This document shows, one piece after another, positions 43,377 through 52,503 of a stretch of 64,000 nt of DNA. Source of the stretch: Gelidibacter sediminis (lineage in GTDB: Bacteria > Bacteroidota > Bacteroidia > Flavobacteriales > Flavobacteriaceae). The notes beneath the pieces were generated by a model. The model had not been told where the DNA came from and made no database searches. It saw only the letters and a program-made list of their open reading frames with translations. Position 1 is the stretch's first letter; each line of letters opens with the position of its first letter. The translations under genes were made by a program, and so were the position numbers. Location of the stretch: contig NZ_SOBW01000008.1 in NCBI RefSeq assembly GCF_004364975.1, positions 618,610 to 682,609 of the forward strand, read 5' to 3'.

Positions 43377-44621
43377 TTACACGTCCGTTAAAATTTTCCC
43401 TCTGATAATTACTTTGTCAATCAGGTTATCGCCAAAATTATAAGGTAAGTTGTAATAACTTGGAATGTCTTTGGTAATGATGATGTTTGCTTTTTTACCT
43501 CTGCAGATGCTACCGTACTGATTGGATATGCCCATAGCATAGGCTCCATTAATCGTAGCCGCATTAATGGCCTCTTCAGGGGTCATTTTTAATTTGATAC
43601 ACGCTGTACTCACTACGAAATTCATATTACCGCTTGGCGTTGACCCTGGGTTATAATCAGTTGCTAATGCCAATGGTAATCCAGATTCAATTATTTGACG
43701 GGCCGGCGTGTAGGGAATGCTTAAAAAATAAGAACAGGAGGGAAGGGAGACCGGCATTGTACTACTATCTTTTAATGCATCAATATCTTCCGGTCTCATT
43801 TCTTCTAGATGATCTACAGAACGTGCGTTGTGTTTAACGGCTAGAGCAACGCCTCCAAACGCGTTAAATTGGTTGACATGTATTTTCGGAATCAAACCAT
43901 GTGCCGTTCCGGCTGTTAAAATGCGATCAGTATCATCTAAGTCAAAATATCCTTTTTCACAAAACACATCTACATAATCTGCCAATTTTGCTTTACCTAC
44001 CTCAGGGATCATTTCAGAAACAATAAGATCAACGTAGGCGGTTTTATTTTCCTTATACGCTTTAGGTACAGCGTGGGCCGCAAGTAGGGTTGTTTTAACA
44101 GCTGCCAACGACTCTTTTTTCAATCGTTTTATGACGCGAAGCATTTTTAACTCGGCTTCAACCGTCAATCCATATCCAGATTTTATTTCAATGGCACCAG
44201 TACCCAATTTCATGACGCTGTTTAATCGTTTTAAGGATTGTTGATACAATTCTTCTTCAGAGGTGTTTTGTAATACTTCGGCAGAATTTAAAATGCCTCC
44301 GCCCCGTTGCGCAATTTGCTCATAAGTTAAACCATTAATTCGGTCTACAAATTCCTGAGAGCGGTCTCCCGCATATACAATATGTGTATGCGAATCACAC
44401 CAAGCAGGTAACACGATTTTACCAGTCGCATCAATTACTTCGTCAGCTTCATATTCTGCAAACTCAGACATTGGTCCAAACTCCACAATGGTGTCGTTTT
44501 CAATTATAAGGTAGGCGTTTTTAAGAATGGGCAAGGTTTTCATGTCTTCGCCTTTAACTATCGTAATATTAGTATCCCTTACTTGAAGCAGCTCTTTTAT
44601 ATTTTTAATAAGAATAGACAT
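43377..44621 (-). CDS. hutI: imidazolonepropionase
   Basis: 414 residues, amidohydrolase superfamily. It opens imidazolone-5-propionate to N-formimidoyl-L-glutamate. Motifs: DSHTHIVYAGDRSQEF (metal His pair), GGGILNSAE, KSGYGLT, AAHAVP, HVNQFNAFGG and ALATDYNPGSTPSGN with the metal Asp. Length is typical. Histidase and urocanase (hutH, hutU) are not in this window, so the pathway is split, with hutG on the far side of an unrelated gene. Confidence 0.93.
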   Translation of the reverse strand: MSILIKNIKELLQVRDTNITIVKGEDMKTLPILKNAYLIIENDTIVEFGPMSEFAEYEADEVIDATGKIVLPAWCDSHTHIVYAGDRSQEFVDRINGLTYEQIAQRGGGILNSAEVLQNTSEEELYQQSLKRLNSVMKLGTGAIEIKSGYGLTVEAELKMLRVIKRLKKESLAAVKTTLLAAHAVPKAYKENKTAYVDLIVSEMIPEVGKAKLADYVDVFCEKGYFDLDDTDRILTAGTAHGLIPKIHVNQFNAFGGVALAVKHNARSVDHLEEMRPEDIDALKDSSTMPVSLPSCSYFLSIPYTPARQIIESGLPLALATDYNPGSTPSGNMNFVVSTACIKLKMTPEEAINAATINGAYAMGISNQYGSICRGKKANIIITKDIPSYYNLPYNFGDNLIDKVIIRGKILTDV

Positions 44622-44658
44622 AGTATAACTCTAATTTTGAATTTTAAAAAAAAATGAA

Positions 44659-44695
44659 ATAAAAAAAGCAAGTTATTAAATTTAACTTGCTTTTT
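44659..44695. terminator. terminator downstream of fumC
   Basis: AAGCAAGTTA pairs with TAACTTGCTT, with A and T runs on the two sides. It stops fumC transcripts on the minus strand before hutI. Confidence 0.8.
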
Positions 44696-44745
44696 TGGTA
44701 AATATCTAAGGCTTTATAATTTTTGAATCTTCAGTATAGTGTAAA

Positions 44746-46143
44746 TTAATTGAGGCTACCAACCATTGCTTCAGGTTTTACCCATTCATCATATTCTTCT
44801 GCAGTAACATATCCTAAATTGACCGCCTCCTCTTTTAAGGTAGTACCATTTTTATGTGCAGTGTTTGCAATTTCTGCAGCTTTATAATAACCAATTTTGG
44901 TATTTAAGGCCGTCACTAACATTAATGAGTTATTTAGAAGATGTTTGATAACATCATGGTTAGGCTCAATACCTTGGGCACAATGCTCGTCAAAACTTCT
45001 ACACGCGTCACCTAAGAGTTGAGCAGATTGTAAAACGTTAGCAGCCATCATCGGTTTAAAAACATTTAATTCATAATGTCCTTGTGTACCACCTACAGTT
45101 ACGGCAACATCATTACCCATAACTTGTGCACAAACCATGGTTAAAGCTTCACATTGAGTAGGGTTTACTTTCCCGGGCATAATGGAACTGCCAGGTTCAT
45201 TGGCAGGAATAATAATTTCGCCAATTCCACTTCTTGGGCCAGAAGCCATCATCCGAATGTCATTTGCTATTTTATTTAAGCTCACTGCCAATTGTTTCAA
45301 AGCGCCATGTGTTTCAACCAAAGCGTCATGAGCAGCTAGTGCCTCAAATTTATTTGGAGCCGTTACAAACGGTAACTCTGTAAATTTTGCAATATAGTCA
45401 GCTACCAATTTGCTGTAACCTTTTGGAGTATTCAACCCTGTACCCACTGCCGTTCCGCCTAAAGCGACTTCACTCAAGTGTGGTAAAGAATTTTGAAGTG
45501 CTTTTAATCCGTAATCCAACTGTGCTACATAACCTGAAATTTCTTGACCCAATGTAATAGGGGTTGCATCCATTAAATGAGTACGTCCTATTTTGACAAC
45601 ATCCTTAAATTCACCAGCTTTATTATGTAATGTATTTCTTAACTGTATGACACCATGAATGGTGTTTTCAACAACCTTCTTGTAAATAGCAATGTGCATT
45701 CCTGTTGGGAAGGTGTCATTTGAAGATTGAGATTTGTTAACATCATCATTGGCTTTTATAACAGGTTCATCTTCACCAATCATTTTGCCAGCGAGTTGTT
45801 GGGCTCTATTGGCAATTACTTCGTTAACATTCATGTTGCTCTGTGTACCAGAACCTGTTTGCCAAATCACTAACGGAAACTGGTCATCATGTTTACCTTC
45901 TAAAATTTCATCACAAACTTGAGCAATCAAATCGCGCTTTTCTTCAGCTAAAACGCCTAATTCGCAGTTTGTGTAAGCTGCTGCTTTTTTAAGATATGCA
46001 AATCCATGTATGATTTCTAAAGGCATGGATGCAGGAGCACCAATTTTGAAATTGTTTCGGGAACGTTCAGTTTGTGCACCCCAAAGTTTATCTGCAGGGA
46101 CCTTAACATCGCCCATTGTATCTTTTTCAATTCTGTATTCCAT
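44746..46143 (-). CDS. fumC: class II fumarate hydratase
   Basis: 465 residues; interconverts fumarate and malate in the TCA cycle without an iron-sulfur cluster. Signature [15 protein letters not shown] lies near residue 317; also [32 protein letters not shown] and [16 protein letters not shown]. Length is normal. A -7 box TAACTTTG on the minus strand (46169-46176) lies about 26 bp before the ATG. Monocistronic. Confidence 0.95.
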   Translation of the reverse strand: MEYRIEKDTMGDVKVPADKLWGAQTERSRNNFKIGAPASMPLEIIHGFAYLKKAAAYTNCELGVLAEEKRDLIAQVCDEILEGKHDDQFPLVIWQTGSGTQSNMNVNEVIANRAQQLAGKMIGEDEPVIKANDDVNKSQSSNDTFPTGMHIAIYKKVVENTIHGVIQLRNTLHNKAGEFKDVVKIGRTHLMDATPITLGQEISGYVAQLDYGLKALQNSLPHLSEVALGGTAVGTGLNTPKGYSKLVADYIAKFTELPFVTAPNKFEALAAHDALVETHGALKQLAVSLNKIANDIRMMASGPRSGIGEIIIPANEPGSSIMPGKVNPTQCEALTMVCAQVMGNDVAVTVGGTQGHYELNVFKPMMAANVLQSAQLLGDACRSFDEHCAQGIEPNHDVIKHLLNNSLMLVTALNTKIGYYKAAEIANTAHKNGTTLKEEAVNLGYVTAEEYDEWVKPEAMVGSLN

Positions 46144-46168
46144 AATTTATTGCTGATTAATTACCACA

Positions 46169-46176
46169 CAAAGTTA
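46169..46176 (-). promoter_or_regulatory. -7 box of fumC
   Basis: TAACTTTG on the minus strand fits TAnnTTTG, 26 bp upstream of the ATG. No obvious -33 partner. The remaining 240 bp to the next gene hold nothing else I can identify. Confidence 0.4.
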
Positions 46177-46414
46177 AGATTTTGAGGAAGATTAAAGAAT
46201 AGTTTTTGAGGTTTAATTTTTATGTTCCTCTCTGAACTTATAATGAATATAAAAAGCGACATCTTTTCATAAGAATGACTTCTTTAATTTGGTCTAATTG
46301 ATGCATATTCAATTCACTAGTAGTAAGTTGAAAAAAATTATTGCTTTATGGTAATGAGCTTTTTAAATTATTGATTAATTTTAATAGAATTAATAATTTA
46401 AAAATCAATGCGTT

Positions 46415-46810
46415 ATGGAGGTTAGAAATCCAATAGTGTGGTTCGAAATCTATATTGAAGACTTAGACAGAGCCAAGAAATTTTATGAATTAGTGTTACA
46501 TACCAAATTAGAAAGGCTTCTCACTCCTGAAACGACAAATGAGACAGGCGGTGTTGAGATGATCACATTTCCTATGGACAGGAATTGTCCTGGAGCGTCG
46601 GGGGCATTGGTGAAAATGGAAGGAGTTAATGCAGGTGGTAATTCGACATTAGTTTATTTTGCAAGCAATGATTGTAGTATTGACGAGGCGCGTGTTGATA
46701 AGGCCGAAGGAAAAATATTTAGGCCAAAGATGTCTATAGGTAACTACGGATATATTTCCTTGTTTTACGATACGGAAGGGAATATGGTCGGACTCCATTC
46801 AATGAAATAA
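46415..46810 (+). CDS. VOC-family (glyoxalase/bleomycin-resistance-like) protein
   Basis: 131 residues with the paired beta-alpha-beta-beta-beta modules. NPIVWFEIYIEDLDRAKKFYELVL at the start and YISLFYDTEGNMVGLHSM at the end are typical of PhnB/YdcJ-like VOC proteins. The usual metal ligands are only partly present (a His-to-Trp/Glu style first position), so catalysis is uncertain. It is a lone gene, with 281 bp to the next one in which I see no further feature. Confidence 0.8.
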   Translation: MEVRNPIVWFEIYIEDLDRAKKFYELVLHTKLERLLTPETTNETGGVEMITFPMDRNCPGASGALVKMEGVNAGGNSTLVYFASNDCSIDEARVDKAEGKIFRPKMSIGNYGYISLFYDTEGNMVGLHSMK

Positions 46811-47091
46811 CATAAGTTTTTATAGTAACACAAATCCTTACAAATCTTCCAGTAAATAATGGTAGTAAATCTATGCCTTTTTTTAAATATGAGTATTCAC
46901 TTTCAATATGTAATTTCCAAATGACAACGTTTAAGTTGGAGGTACCAGCACAGTTTTGAAGATTTATATTGTTAACAATGGGAGGTGAGATACTGGAACA
47001 TGAATAAATAGAAAAAGGATTGATGTGTATAATGCATCCAGAATAGTTTTATTATCTTAGTATGATTAATTAATTCAAAATAATTTTTGTT

Positions 47092-47733
47092 ATGAAAACG
47101 ATTCGATTGGGAGATGAAGCTCCAAATTTTGAAGCACAAACCACAGAAGGAGAAATTAATTTTCATGAATGGTTAGGGGATAGTTGGGGAATTTTATTTT
47201 CACATCCCGCCGATTATACACCTGTTTGTACTACTGAGTTAGGAACGGTAGCGAAATATAAAAAAGAATTTGAAAAACGCAATACAAAGGTTATTGCTTT
47301 AAGTGTTGATGGACTCGAATCTCATAAAGATTGGGTTAAAGATATTAATGAAACTCAAAATACCACAGTCAATTTTCCTATCATTGCCGATGAGGATCAT
47401 AAAGTGTCAAAATTATATGATATGATTCATCCCAATGCTGATAGCAAACATACTGTAAGATCGGTTTTTGTGATAGCACCTGACAAAACTATTAAATTAA
47501 TTATTACCTACCCAGCCTCTACAGGTAGAAATTTTGATGAGCTATTACGTGTCATTGATTCCTTGCAATTGACTGCCTATCATAAAGTTGCAACTCCAGC
47601 CAATTGGAATGATGGCGATGATTGTGTAATTGTACCTGCAGTGACAAATGAAGATGCCAAAACGTTGTTTCCTAAAGGATTTGATGAAGTACGACCTTAC
47701 TTAAGAATGACACCTCAGCCCAATAAAAATTAG
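47092..47733 (+). CDS. peroxiredoxin, Prx6 (1-Cys) type
   Basis: 213 residues. The active site HPADYTPVCTTELG contains peroxidatic Cys46 with the Pro/Thr environment. The C-terminal extension from about residue 160 (ATPANWNDGDDCVIVPAVTNEDA) is the Prx6-type domain. It reduces peroxides in the cytoplasm with an external thiol donor. There is another Cys in the extension (GDDC), near the position of the resolving cysteine in archaeal Prx6. Monocistronic. Confidence 0.9.
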   Translation: MKTIRLGDEAPNFEAQTTEGEINFHEWLGDSWGILFSHPADYTPVCTTELGTVAKYKKEFEKRNTKVIALSVDGLESHKDWVKDINETQNTTVNFPIIADEDHKVSKLYDMIHPNADSKHTVRSVFVIAPDKTIKLIITYPASTGRNFDELLRVIDSLQLTAYHKVATPANWNDGDDCVIVPAVTNEDAKTLFPKGFDEVRPYLRMTPQPNKN

Positions 47734-47769
47734 TCTTAACAACCTTGTTAATAAAAGTTAATTTTGGTA

Positions 47770-47800
47770 TTGTATAACACAATGCTTTCTTATATCTTTG
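47770..47800 (+). promoter_or_regulatory. promoter of the 62-residue membrane protein
   Basis: TTG (47770-47772), a 20-bp spacer and TATCTTTG (47793-47800) fit the -33/-7 pattern, 27 bp before the ATG. Confidence 0.5.
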
Positions 47801-47827
47801 CTCTAATTATTAAAAATAACTCTCAGC

Positions 47828-48016
47828 ATGTTTGAATTTGACCAATATTTAGGATTTTTAGCGTTTTTGACCATTTTAACCATTGGTTTTTGGTTAATGA
47901 TATTTTTGATGACTTTCGTAATCCCTTATTGGATTTTTGGTTCTTCAATAGAACGTTTTAAAGAAATTAAAGCCGAGCGTAAAGCTAAAAGAGAAGGTAC
48001 TACCTTAAATCAATAA
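47828..48016 (+). CDS. small membrane protein
   Basis: 62 residues: two hydrophobic helices (about 8-20 and 22-40) and a basic tail (KEIKAERKAKREG). Family and function unknown to me. Support for a real gene comes from a good promoter, a strong terminator directly after it and typical codon use. Confidence 0.55.
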   Translation: MFEFDQYLGFLAFLTILTIGFWLMIFLMTFVIPYWIFGSSIERFKEIKAERKAKREGTTLNQ

Positions 48017-48032
48017 TTATTTTATTACATAT

Positions 48033-48068
48033 AAAAAAAAGCGGTTTCAATTTGAAACCGCTTTTTTT
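48033..48068. terminator. bidirectional intrinsic terminator
   Basis: GCGGTTTCA pairs with TGAAACCGC around a 3-nt loop, flanked by eight A and seven T residues, between convergent genes. Confidence 0.88.
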
Positions 48069-48087
48069 GTGACTAGACTTTAAATTT

Positions 48088-50544
48088 TTATCCTTCAAAA
48101 TCCATGTCATCGCCACCATTGCCTCGCTCCATATCACGTTGCTGTTTCTTTTGTTGATTGAAACGGTAAGTAAATGATACATTAAAGCTACGTTGTCTCC
48201 ATTGAAATTCAGCATTACTGTTGAATGTAGGCGTTGTAGATTCCATACTACGTTTTCTGGTATTGAACAGATCACTTACGTTAAAGGCGAGTGAAGCGCG
48301 GTCATCAAATAAATCCTTACTAAATGCCATGTCTGTAGAGAACATGCCTTTTCTTTTGTTTTGGGCATCTTCACTTGGCCCCATATAGAATACACGTGTT
48401 TGCCAATCAATACTTCCAGGTAATGTATATTTATTATTAAGCCTTGCAAACCAGCTTAAGTTTTCTGCCCCGTAATCAAATCCGTTATAGAAGCCTTCTG
48501 TATTCGATTGAAATAAATTAAAGTTACCATTAATGTTCCAAACTTTTGATGGTCTGTATGACACAGTAAACTCAAAGCCGTAACGGTCATTTGTGGCTAG
48601 GTTTATTGGCGTACGACGAATAATCGGGAATTCGGTTCCGTTGATAATTGCGACATCTCCAGTATCTTCAGATATAAATGTGAAAACATCAGTGGCGCGC
48701 TCATAATAAATAGAGCTATTTAAAGTGAATTTTCCAAATCTGTTTAAATAACCTAAATCCACTTTATTAGAGTAACTTGGGTTAATGTCAGGGTTCCCTT
48801 GAAATAGATTAGTAGCACTACTTCTTGATGGAAATGGATTGATAAACCTTGATCTCGGACGACGAATTCTTCGGTTATATCCTAATTGTAAACTTTGCTT
48901 CTCATTAATTTCATATCCTAAATTTACAGTAGGAAATAAGTCAGTATAATTCTTTTTTTGAAAATCATTACTTGTTAGTTGATCAATGGTTAATCTTGCA
49001 GATTCCATTCTAAGACCTAATAAGTAAGAGAATTTACTTTTTATTTTACTACCAAATTGTGAGTATACCGCATTGATATATTCTCTGTAAATTAAGTTAT
49101 TGCTTACATCTGTATCTAAAACAAACTCTCCGTTATCATTAAATTCTAGACTATAATCTGTATCTAATTCATTAAAATTACCACGGTATCCAAATTCAAA
49201 TTGGCTGTTTTCTCCCAGAGGTAAAACATAATCTGATTGTAATAAAATTTCATTTTGAGATTGAAGGGTCTCTACACGCTCGGTGGCATCACCATCTTGC
49301 GAAATGATTGAACGCTCATTTTCATCGCTCGTTTCATATTGAAAATCAAATGTAAGTTTGTGTTGGCTGTTACCACCAAACTGTTTGTCATAATTTACGG
49401 AGTATTGAATGGTCTTGTCATCCTCTAATTCGGGATCAAATCTTGTAGATTCATTTAATATGTCGCCGACAGCATTAAATTCTTTAATAAAATTTGAAGT
49501 GGAGTTTTCTTCATCGCTACCTCTGTATACTACAGAAGTGGTTAAGGACGCTGAATCCGTAATATACCATTCTAGTCCAATATTTGTAGTAAAGTTCTTA
49601 TTTTGTCTGTCCGTTTCACGATCCTCATTTAAGAAAGTGTCAGGGTTATCTGCAATCAGATTGCCATCTTCGTCAAACTGTCTATTAAAATATTGAGTTT
49701 CAGTAAAAGATTTGCCTGGAGACTCTCTATAGCTATAGCCAGTAGTATTAAAAAAGTTGAAATCGCCAGTTCTATAATTAATATTTCCAGATATTCCAGC
49801 AGTAGTTGGGTGACCAGCGTTTGCTGTTATAGCACCATTTAAACCTTGAAGCTTACTTCTTCTTAAGATGATGTTTAAGATACCTGCAGTACCTTCAGCA
49901 TCGTAGCGGGCAGACGGCGAAGTAATGACTTCAACACGTTCAATAGATTCCGCCGGTAATTGACGTAGGGCATCTGTTGAATTAAGACCGACCAAACCAG
50001 AAGGTTTACCGTTAATTAAAATGGTAACATTCTCATTTCCTCTTAATGAAACATTACCTTCTACATCTACCGAAACAGAAGGAACGTTATCCAAAACGTC
50101 GCTCACAGTACCACCTCTTACAGTGAGGTCTTGACCAACATTATAAATCTTTTTGTCTAATTTGATTTCAACTGTGGTTCGTTCCGCAATAATGGAAACT
50201 TCTCCCAACGACTGTGCATCAATAGCAATGCCCATTACCCCCAAGTTAGTGTCTCGATTAATGGTTTTATTAGGAATGGTTTTAGTGCTGTATGAAATAT
50301 ATTCTACAGAAATATCATAAGTGCCTTTAGGGACTTTAATGTCAAACTTACCATCAAGGTCAGTAATACCACCAGTAACGATTCGGTTTTCTGACTTGCT
50401 AAAAAATGCGATGGTAGCGTATTCAAGTGGTTGATTGACATCTTGGTCCATGACAACGCCAGTAACACTTACTTCTTGCTGTGCTGAAATGACATGTGTG
50501 GTCAATAAAAAAAGTAGGGTGAATGCGTAGGAAAGTAGTTTCAT
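48088..50544 (-). CDS. TonB-dependent outer-membrane receptor (OMP_b-brl_3 type)
   Basis: 818 residues. Signal peptide 1-21 (cleavage after ISAQ), a carboxypeptidase-regulatory-like domain (about 25-105, GVVMDQDVNQPLEYATIAF), a TonB plug (about 125-225, with SVSVDVEGNVSLRGNENVTILINGKPSGL) and a long beta-barrel ending in an aromatic strand (FNVSFTYRF) followed by an unusual Lys/Gln- and Asp/Gly-rich tail. This is the barrel class without a SusD partner; the ligand is unknown. A small exported helical protein is encoded six bases upstream in the same operon. Confidence 0.85.
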   Translation of the reverse strand: MKLLSYAFTLLFLLTTHVISAQQEVSVTGVVMDQDVNQPLEYATIAFFSKSENRIVTGGITDLDGKFDIKVPKGTYDISVEYISYSTKTIPNKTINRDTNLGVMGIAIDAQSLGEVSIIAERTTVEIKLDKKIYNVGQDLTVRGGTVSDVLDNVPSVSVDVEGNVSLRGNENVTILINGKPSGLVGLNSTDALRQLPAESIERVEVITSPSARYDAEGTAGILNIILRRSKLQGLNGAITANAGHPTTAGISGNINYRTGDFNFFNTTGYSYRESPGKSFTETQYFNRQFDEDGNLIADNPDTFLNEDRETDRQNKNFTTNIGLEWYITDSASLTTSVVYRGSDEENSTSNFIKEFNAVGDILNESTRFDPELEDDKTIQYSVNYDKQFGGNSQHKLTFDFQYETSDENERSIISQDGDATERVETLQSQNEILLQSDYVLPLGENSQFEFGYRGNFNELDTDYSLEFNDNGEFVLDTDVSNNLIYREYINAVYSQFGSKIKSKFSYLLGLRMESARLTIDQLTSNDFQKKNYTDLFPTVNLGYEINEKQSLQLGYNRRIRRPRSRFINPFPSRSSATNLFQGNPDINPSYSNKVDLGYLNRFGKFTLNSSIYYERATDVFTFISEDTGDVAIINGTEFPIIRRTPINLATNDRYGFEFTVSYRPSKVWNINGNFNLFQSNTEGFYNGFDYGAENLSWFARLNNKYTLPGSIDWQTRVFYMGPSEDAQNKRKGMFSTDMAFSKDLFDDRASLAFNVSDLFNTRKRSMESTTPTFNSNAEFQWRQRSFNVSFTYRFNQQKKQQRDMERGNGGDDMDFEG

Positions 50545-50550
50545 TATAAT

Positions 50551-50970
50551 TTAGTTGTTTTTTTTGGTTTGTGATTTTTGCAATTTTTTTATTTCGGCTT
50601 TATTATCTTCTATAAATCTTAGGACTGATGCAATTGTTTCTTCGGTGTATAACTCTTTTACATCTAAAAAATGTGATGTTTTAAGTTGTTCTACAAAGGC
50701 GTCCTTTTCAAATTGTTGATGACGCTCTGAAAACACTATTTGATTTCGCTTTTGGTAAAAATCATCTATTTTTTGTTTAATGATTTCGCCTTTAAACTCA
50801 TCTATTTTTAACAGGGTAACAAATGTGTCCACACGATCGCGGTACTGGTCCATCTGTTTTTCCATGTATTGTTCCCGTTCTCTTTCCATAGCTTCTTTCC
50901 GTTGGGCATACGTTGGCATTACGCCCAAAACAAGCATAAAAAGAGTAACCTTTATCAATTTTGCAATCAT
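50551..50970 (-). CDS. small exported helical protein upstream of the TonB receptor
   Basis: 139 residues. Signal peptide of about 22 residues (LGVMPTYAQ), then a highly charged helical protein (REQYMEKQMDQYRDRVDTF, FIEDNKAEIKKLQK) without cysteine. It looks like the small periplasmic CpxP/Spy-like or 'heavy-metal sensor'-like helical proteins, but this is only resemblance. Six bases separate it from the receptor gene, so they are co-transcribed. Confidence 0.65.
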   Translation of the reverse strand: MIAKLIKVTLFMLVLGVMPTYAQRKEAMEREREQYMEKQMDQYRDRVDTFVTLLKIDEFKGEIIKQKIDDFYQKRNQIVFSERHQQFEKDAFVEQLKTSHFLDVKELYTEETIASVLRFIEDNKAEIKKLQKSQTKKNN

Positions 50971-51052
50971 AATAAAGTGGATTTATTATTGAGAGTGCAA
51001 AAATAGAACTTGGTTTAATGGACTTTGGTTAAAGTTGTGTTAAAGGTATCCC

Positions 51053-51394
51053 TTACAGTATGTCGAGGATTTTTTGTGGAGGTCGGCCAATAGTAGCTTT
51101 ATTGCCATTAATGACAATTGGACGTTCAATGAGTTTAGGGTGCTTTGCCATAGCGGCAATAATTTCTTTATCGGTTAAGTTTAAACCTTTATACTCATCC
51201 TTCCAAATGGATTCATTTTTTCTAACAAGTTCAATAGGTTTGATTTTTAGTAAGGTGATGATATTTTCCAAGGCCTTTTCATCAGGTGTGTCTTCCAAAT
51301 ATCTTACAACTGAGAATTCATTCGTATTATCTTCAAGTATTTGTAACGCTTCTCTAGATTTACTGCAACGTGGATTGTGATAAATTGAAATCAT
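51053..51394 (-). CDS. arsC: arsenate reductase (glutaredoxin-dependent) / ArsC-Spx family
   Basis: 113 residues starting MISIYHNPRCSKS, with the single catalytic Cys10. Later RPIVINGNKATIGRPPQKIL holds the Arg residues that bind arsenate in ArsC. The open frame extends to a TTG 54 bp upstream, but the promoter -33/-7 pair lies there (TTG at 51446-51448 and TAGCTTTG at 51418-51425, minus strand), so the ATG is preferred. It is isolated from any other ars gene; YfgD-like function is possible. Confidence 0.85.
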   Translation of the reverse strand: MISIYHNPRCSKSREALQILEDNTNEFSVVRYLEDTPDEKALENIITLLKIKPIELVRKNESIWKDEYKGLNLTDKEIIAAMAKHPKLIERPIVINGNKATIGRPPQKILDIL

Positions 51395-51417
51395 TTGTCT
51401 TGGTGTTTGAATTCCGC

Positions 51418-51448
51418 CAAAGCTACGAATTTTGATTGCAGTAAGCAA
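51418..51448 (-). promoter_or_regulatory. promoter of arsC
   Basis: On the minus strand TTG, a 20-bp spacer and TAGCTTTG, 23 bp before the ATG. Confidence 0.55.
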
Positions 51449-51469
51449 TAGCCTTAGAGGACCAAGCGA

Positions 51470-52087
51470 TTAAAGTTTGACGTTAAAAGATTTCAAATCT
51501 TCCTCCAATTTTTCAGGGGTTTTAAAAAGGATGGTATTGATACCCATGTCTTTTGCTGCTATAATATTTCGAAGATTGTCATCTATAAAAATAGCACGGT
51601 TAGCTTCAATATTAAACCGGTTTAATGTAAGTTCGTAGATGTCTTTAAATGGTTTTCTTGTTTTTTCTTCACCAGATACTACAATACCTTCAAACCAATG
51701 TAAAAAATCGAATCGCTCAAGTGCAATAGGAAAGGTTTCGTGGCTCCAATTGGTTAGCGCCACCACTTTATAGTCTTCGTGGTTTATTAGTTTTTTTAAA
51801 ATGGCCACAGTGCCTTCAATAGCTTCTCCCAACATCTCTTCCCAACGCCCGTAAAACATCCTGATCAATTGTTCATGTTCAGGAAAAAGCGCCACACGTT
51901 CTTCCGTTGCTTTTCTTAATGGATAGCCCGCATCTTGATTCTCGTTCCAATCGTGTGTACACACATTGTCGAAAAACCATTGCATTTTTTCGCGATCGCC
52001 ATTAAAAACGTCTGTATATACATACTCAGGATTCCAGTCAATAAGAACGCCACCGAGGTCAAAAATAATCGTGTCAATTGTTTTCAT
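51470..52087 (-). CDS. HAD-superfamily phosphatase, YihX-like
   Basis: 205 residues. Motif I is IIFDLGGVLIDW (Asp10 nucleophile, the second Asp replaced by Gly as in the FDLGxV subgroup), motif II is LTNWS, motif III Lys is in RKPFKDIY and motif IV is FIDDNLRN. An alpha-helical cap follows motif I. Relatives dephosphorylate sugar phosphates such as glucose-1-phosphate. It directly abuts the membrane-protein gene upstream (no intervening base). Confidence 0.85.
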   Translation of the reverse strand: MKTIDTIIFDLGGVLIDWNPEYVYTDVFNGDREKMQWFFDNVCTHDWNENQDAGYPLRKATEERVALFPEHEQLIRMFYGRWEEMLGEAIEGTVAILKKLINHEDYKVVALTNWSHETFPIALERFDFLHWFEGIVVSGEEKTRKPFKDIYELTLNRFNIEANRAIFIDDNLRNIIAAKDMGINTILFKTPEKLEEDLKSFNVKL

Positions 52088-52474
52088 TTATATAATGCTG
52101 TAAATTAATAGTGCTCCAAAGAGCATTGAAAATGGCGAAATTATTTGAAAATATATGGGTTTTAATCGCTTTGTCCATGCTTGTGAGTATTTATAGTGCC
52201 ATTGTCTCGGTATTAAAAATAACACAACCGAGGTTAGTGCCATAAACCATCCTATAATGGATAATACCATTGGATATTTGGAATATTCTGCATAAATAAT
52301 GAGCGCTATTGCAGGAACCATCCTTAAACCGATTTCTGTGTAATTGATAATGGTAGTGCTTGCCGCTTTATTCAATATGCCTCTGGCTTTTTCGGGTTTT
52401 AATAACATGAGAATGCCCACGCCAATCAAAAATAGTCCGAATAAAATGAGGATGGATTTAGCAATAAGAACCAT
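52088..52474 (-). CDS. membrane protein of unknown function
   Basis: 128 residues, four hydrophobic helices (about 5-22, 45-62, 68-88 and 108-127). The loop IPRQWHYKYSQAWTKRLKP is basic. No family recognised with confidence. The HAD phosphatase gene begins immediately after its stop, so the two are co-transcribed, and prfB lies upstream on the same strand. Confidence 0.6.
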   Translation of the reverse strand: MVLIAKSILILFGLFLIGVGILMLLKPEKARGILNKAASTTIINYTEIGLRMVPAIALIIYAEYSKYPMVLSIIGWFMALTSVVLFLIPRQWHYKYSQAWTKRLKPIYFQIISPFSMLFGALLIYSII

Positions 52475-52503
52475 AATCTTGATTAAATTTTAATCAAGAT
52501 ACG

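Noticed and set aside
46811-47091. Possible small gene or RNA between the VOC and peroxiredoxin genes
   Set aside because: No coding bias, hairpin with T run or consensus promoter is visible; only a weak TATCTTAG box near the peroxiredoxin start.
51395-51448. N-terminal extension of ArsC from a TTG
   Set aside because: The region contains the -33 and -7 boxes, and the catalytic Cys would be displaced from its usual position near residue 10.
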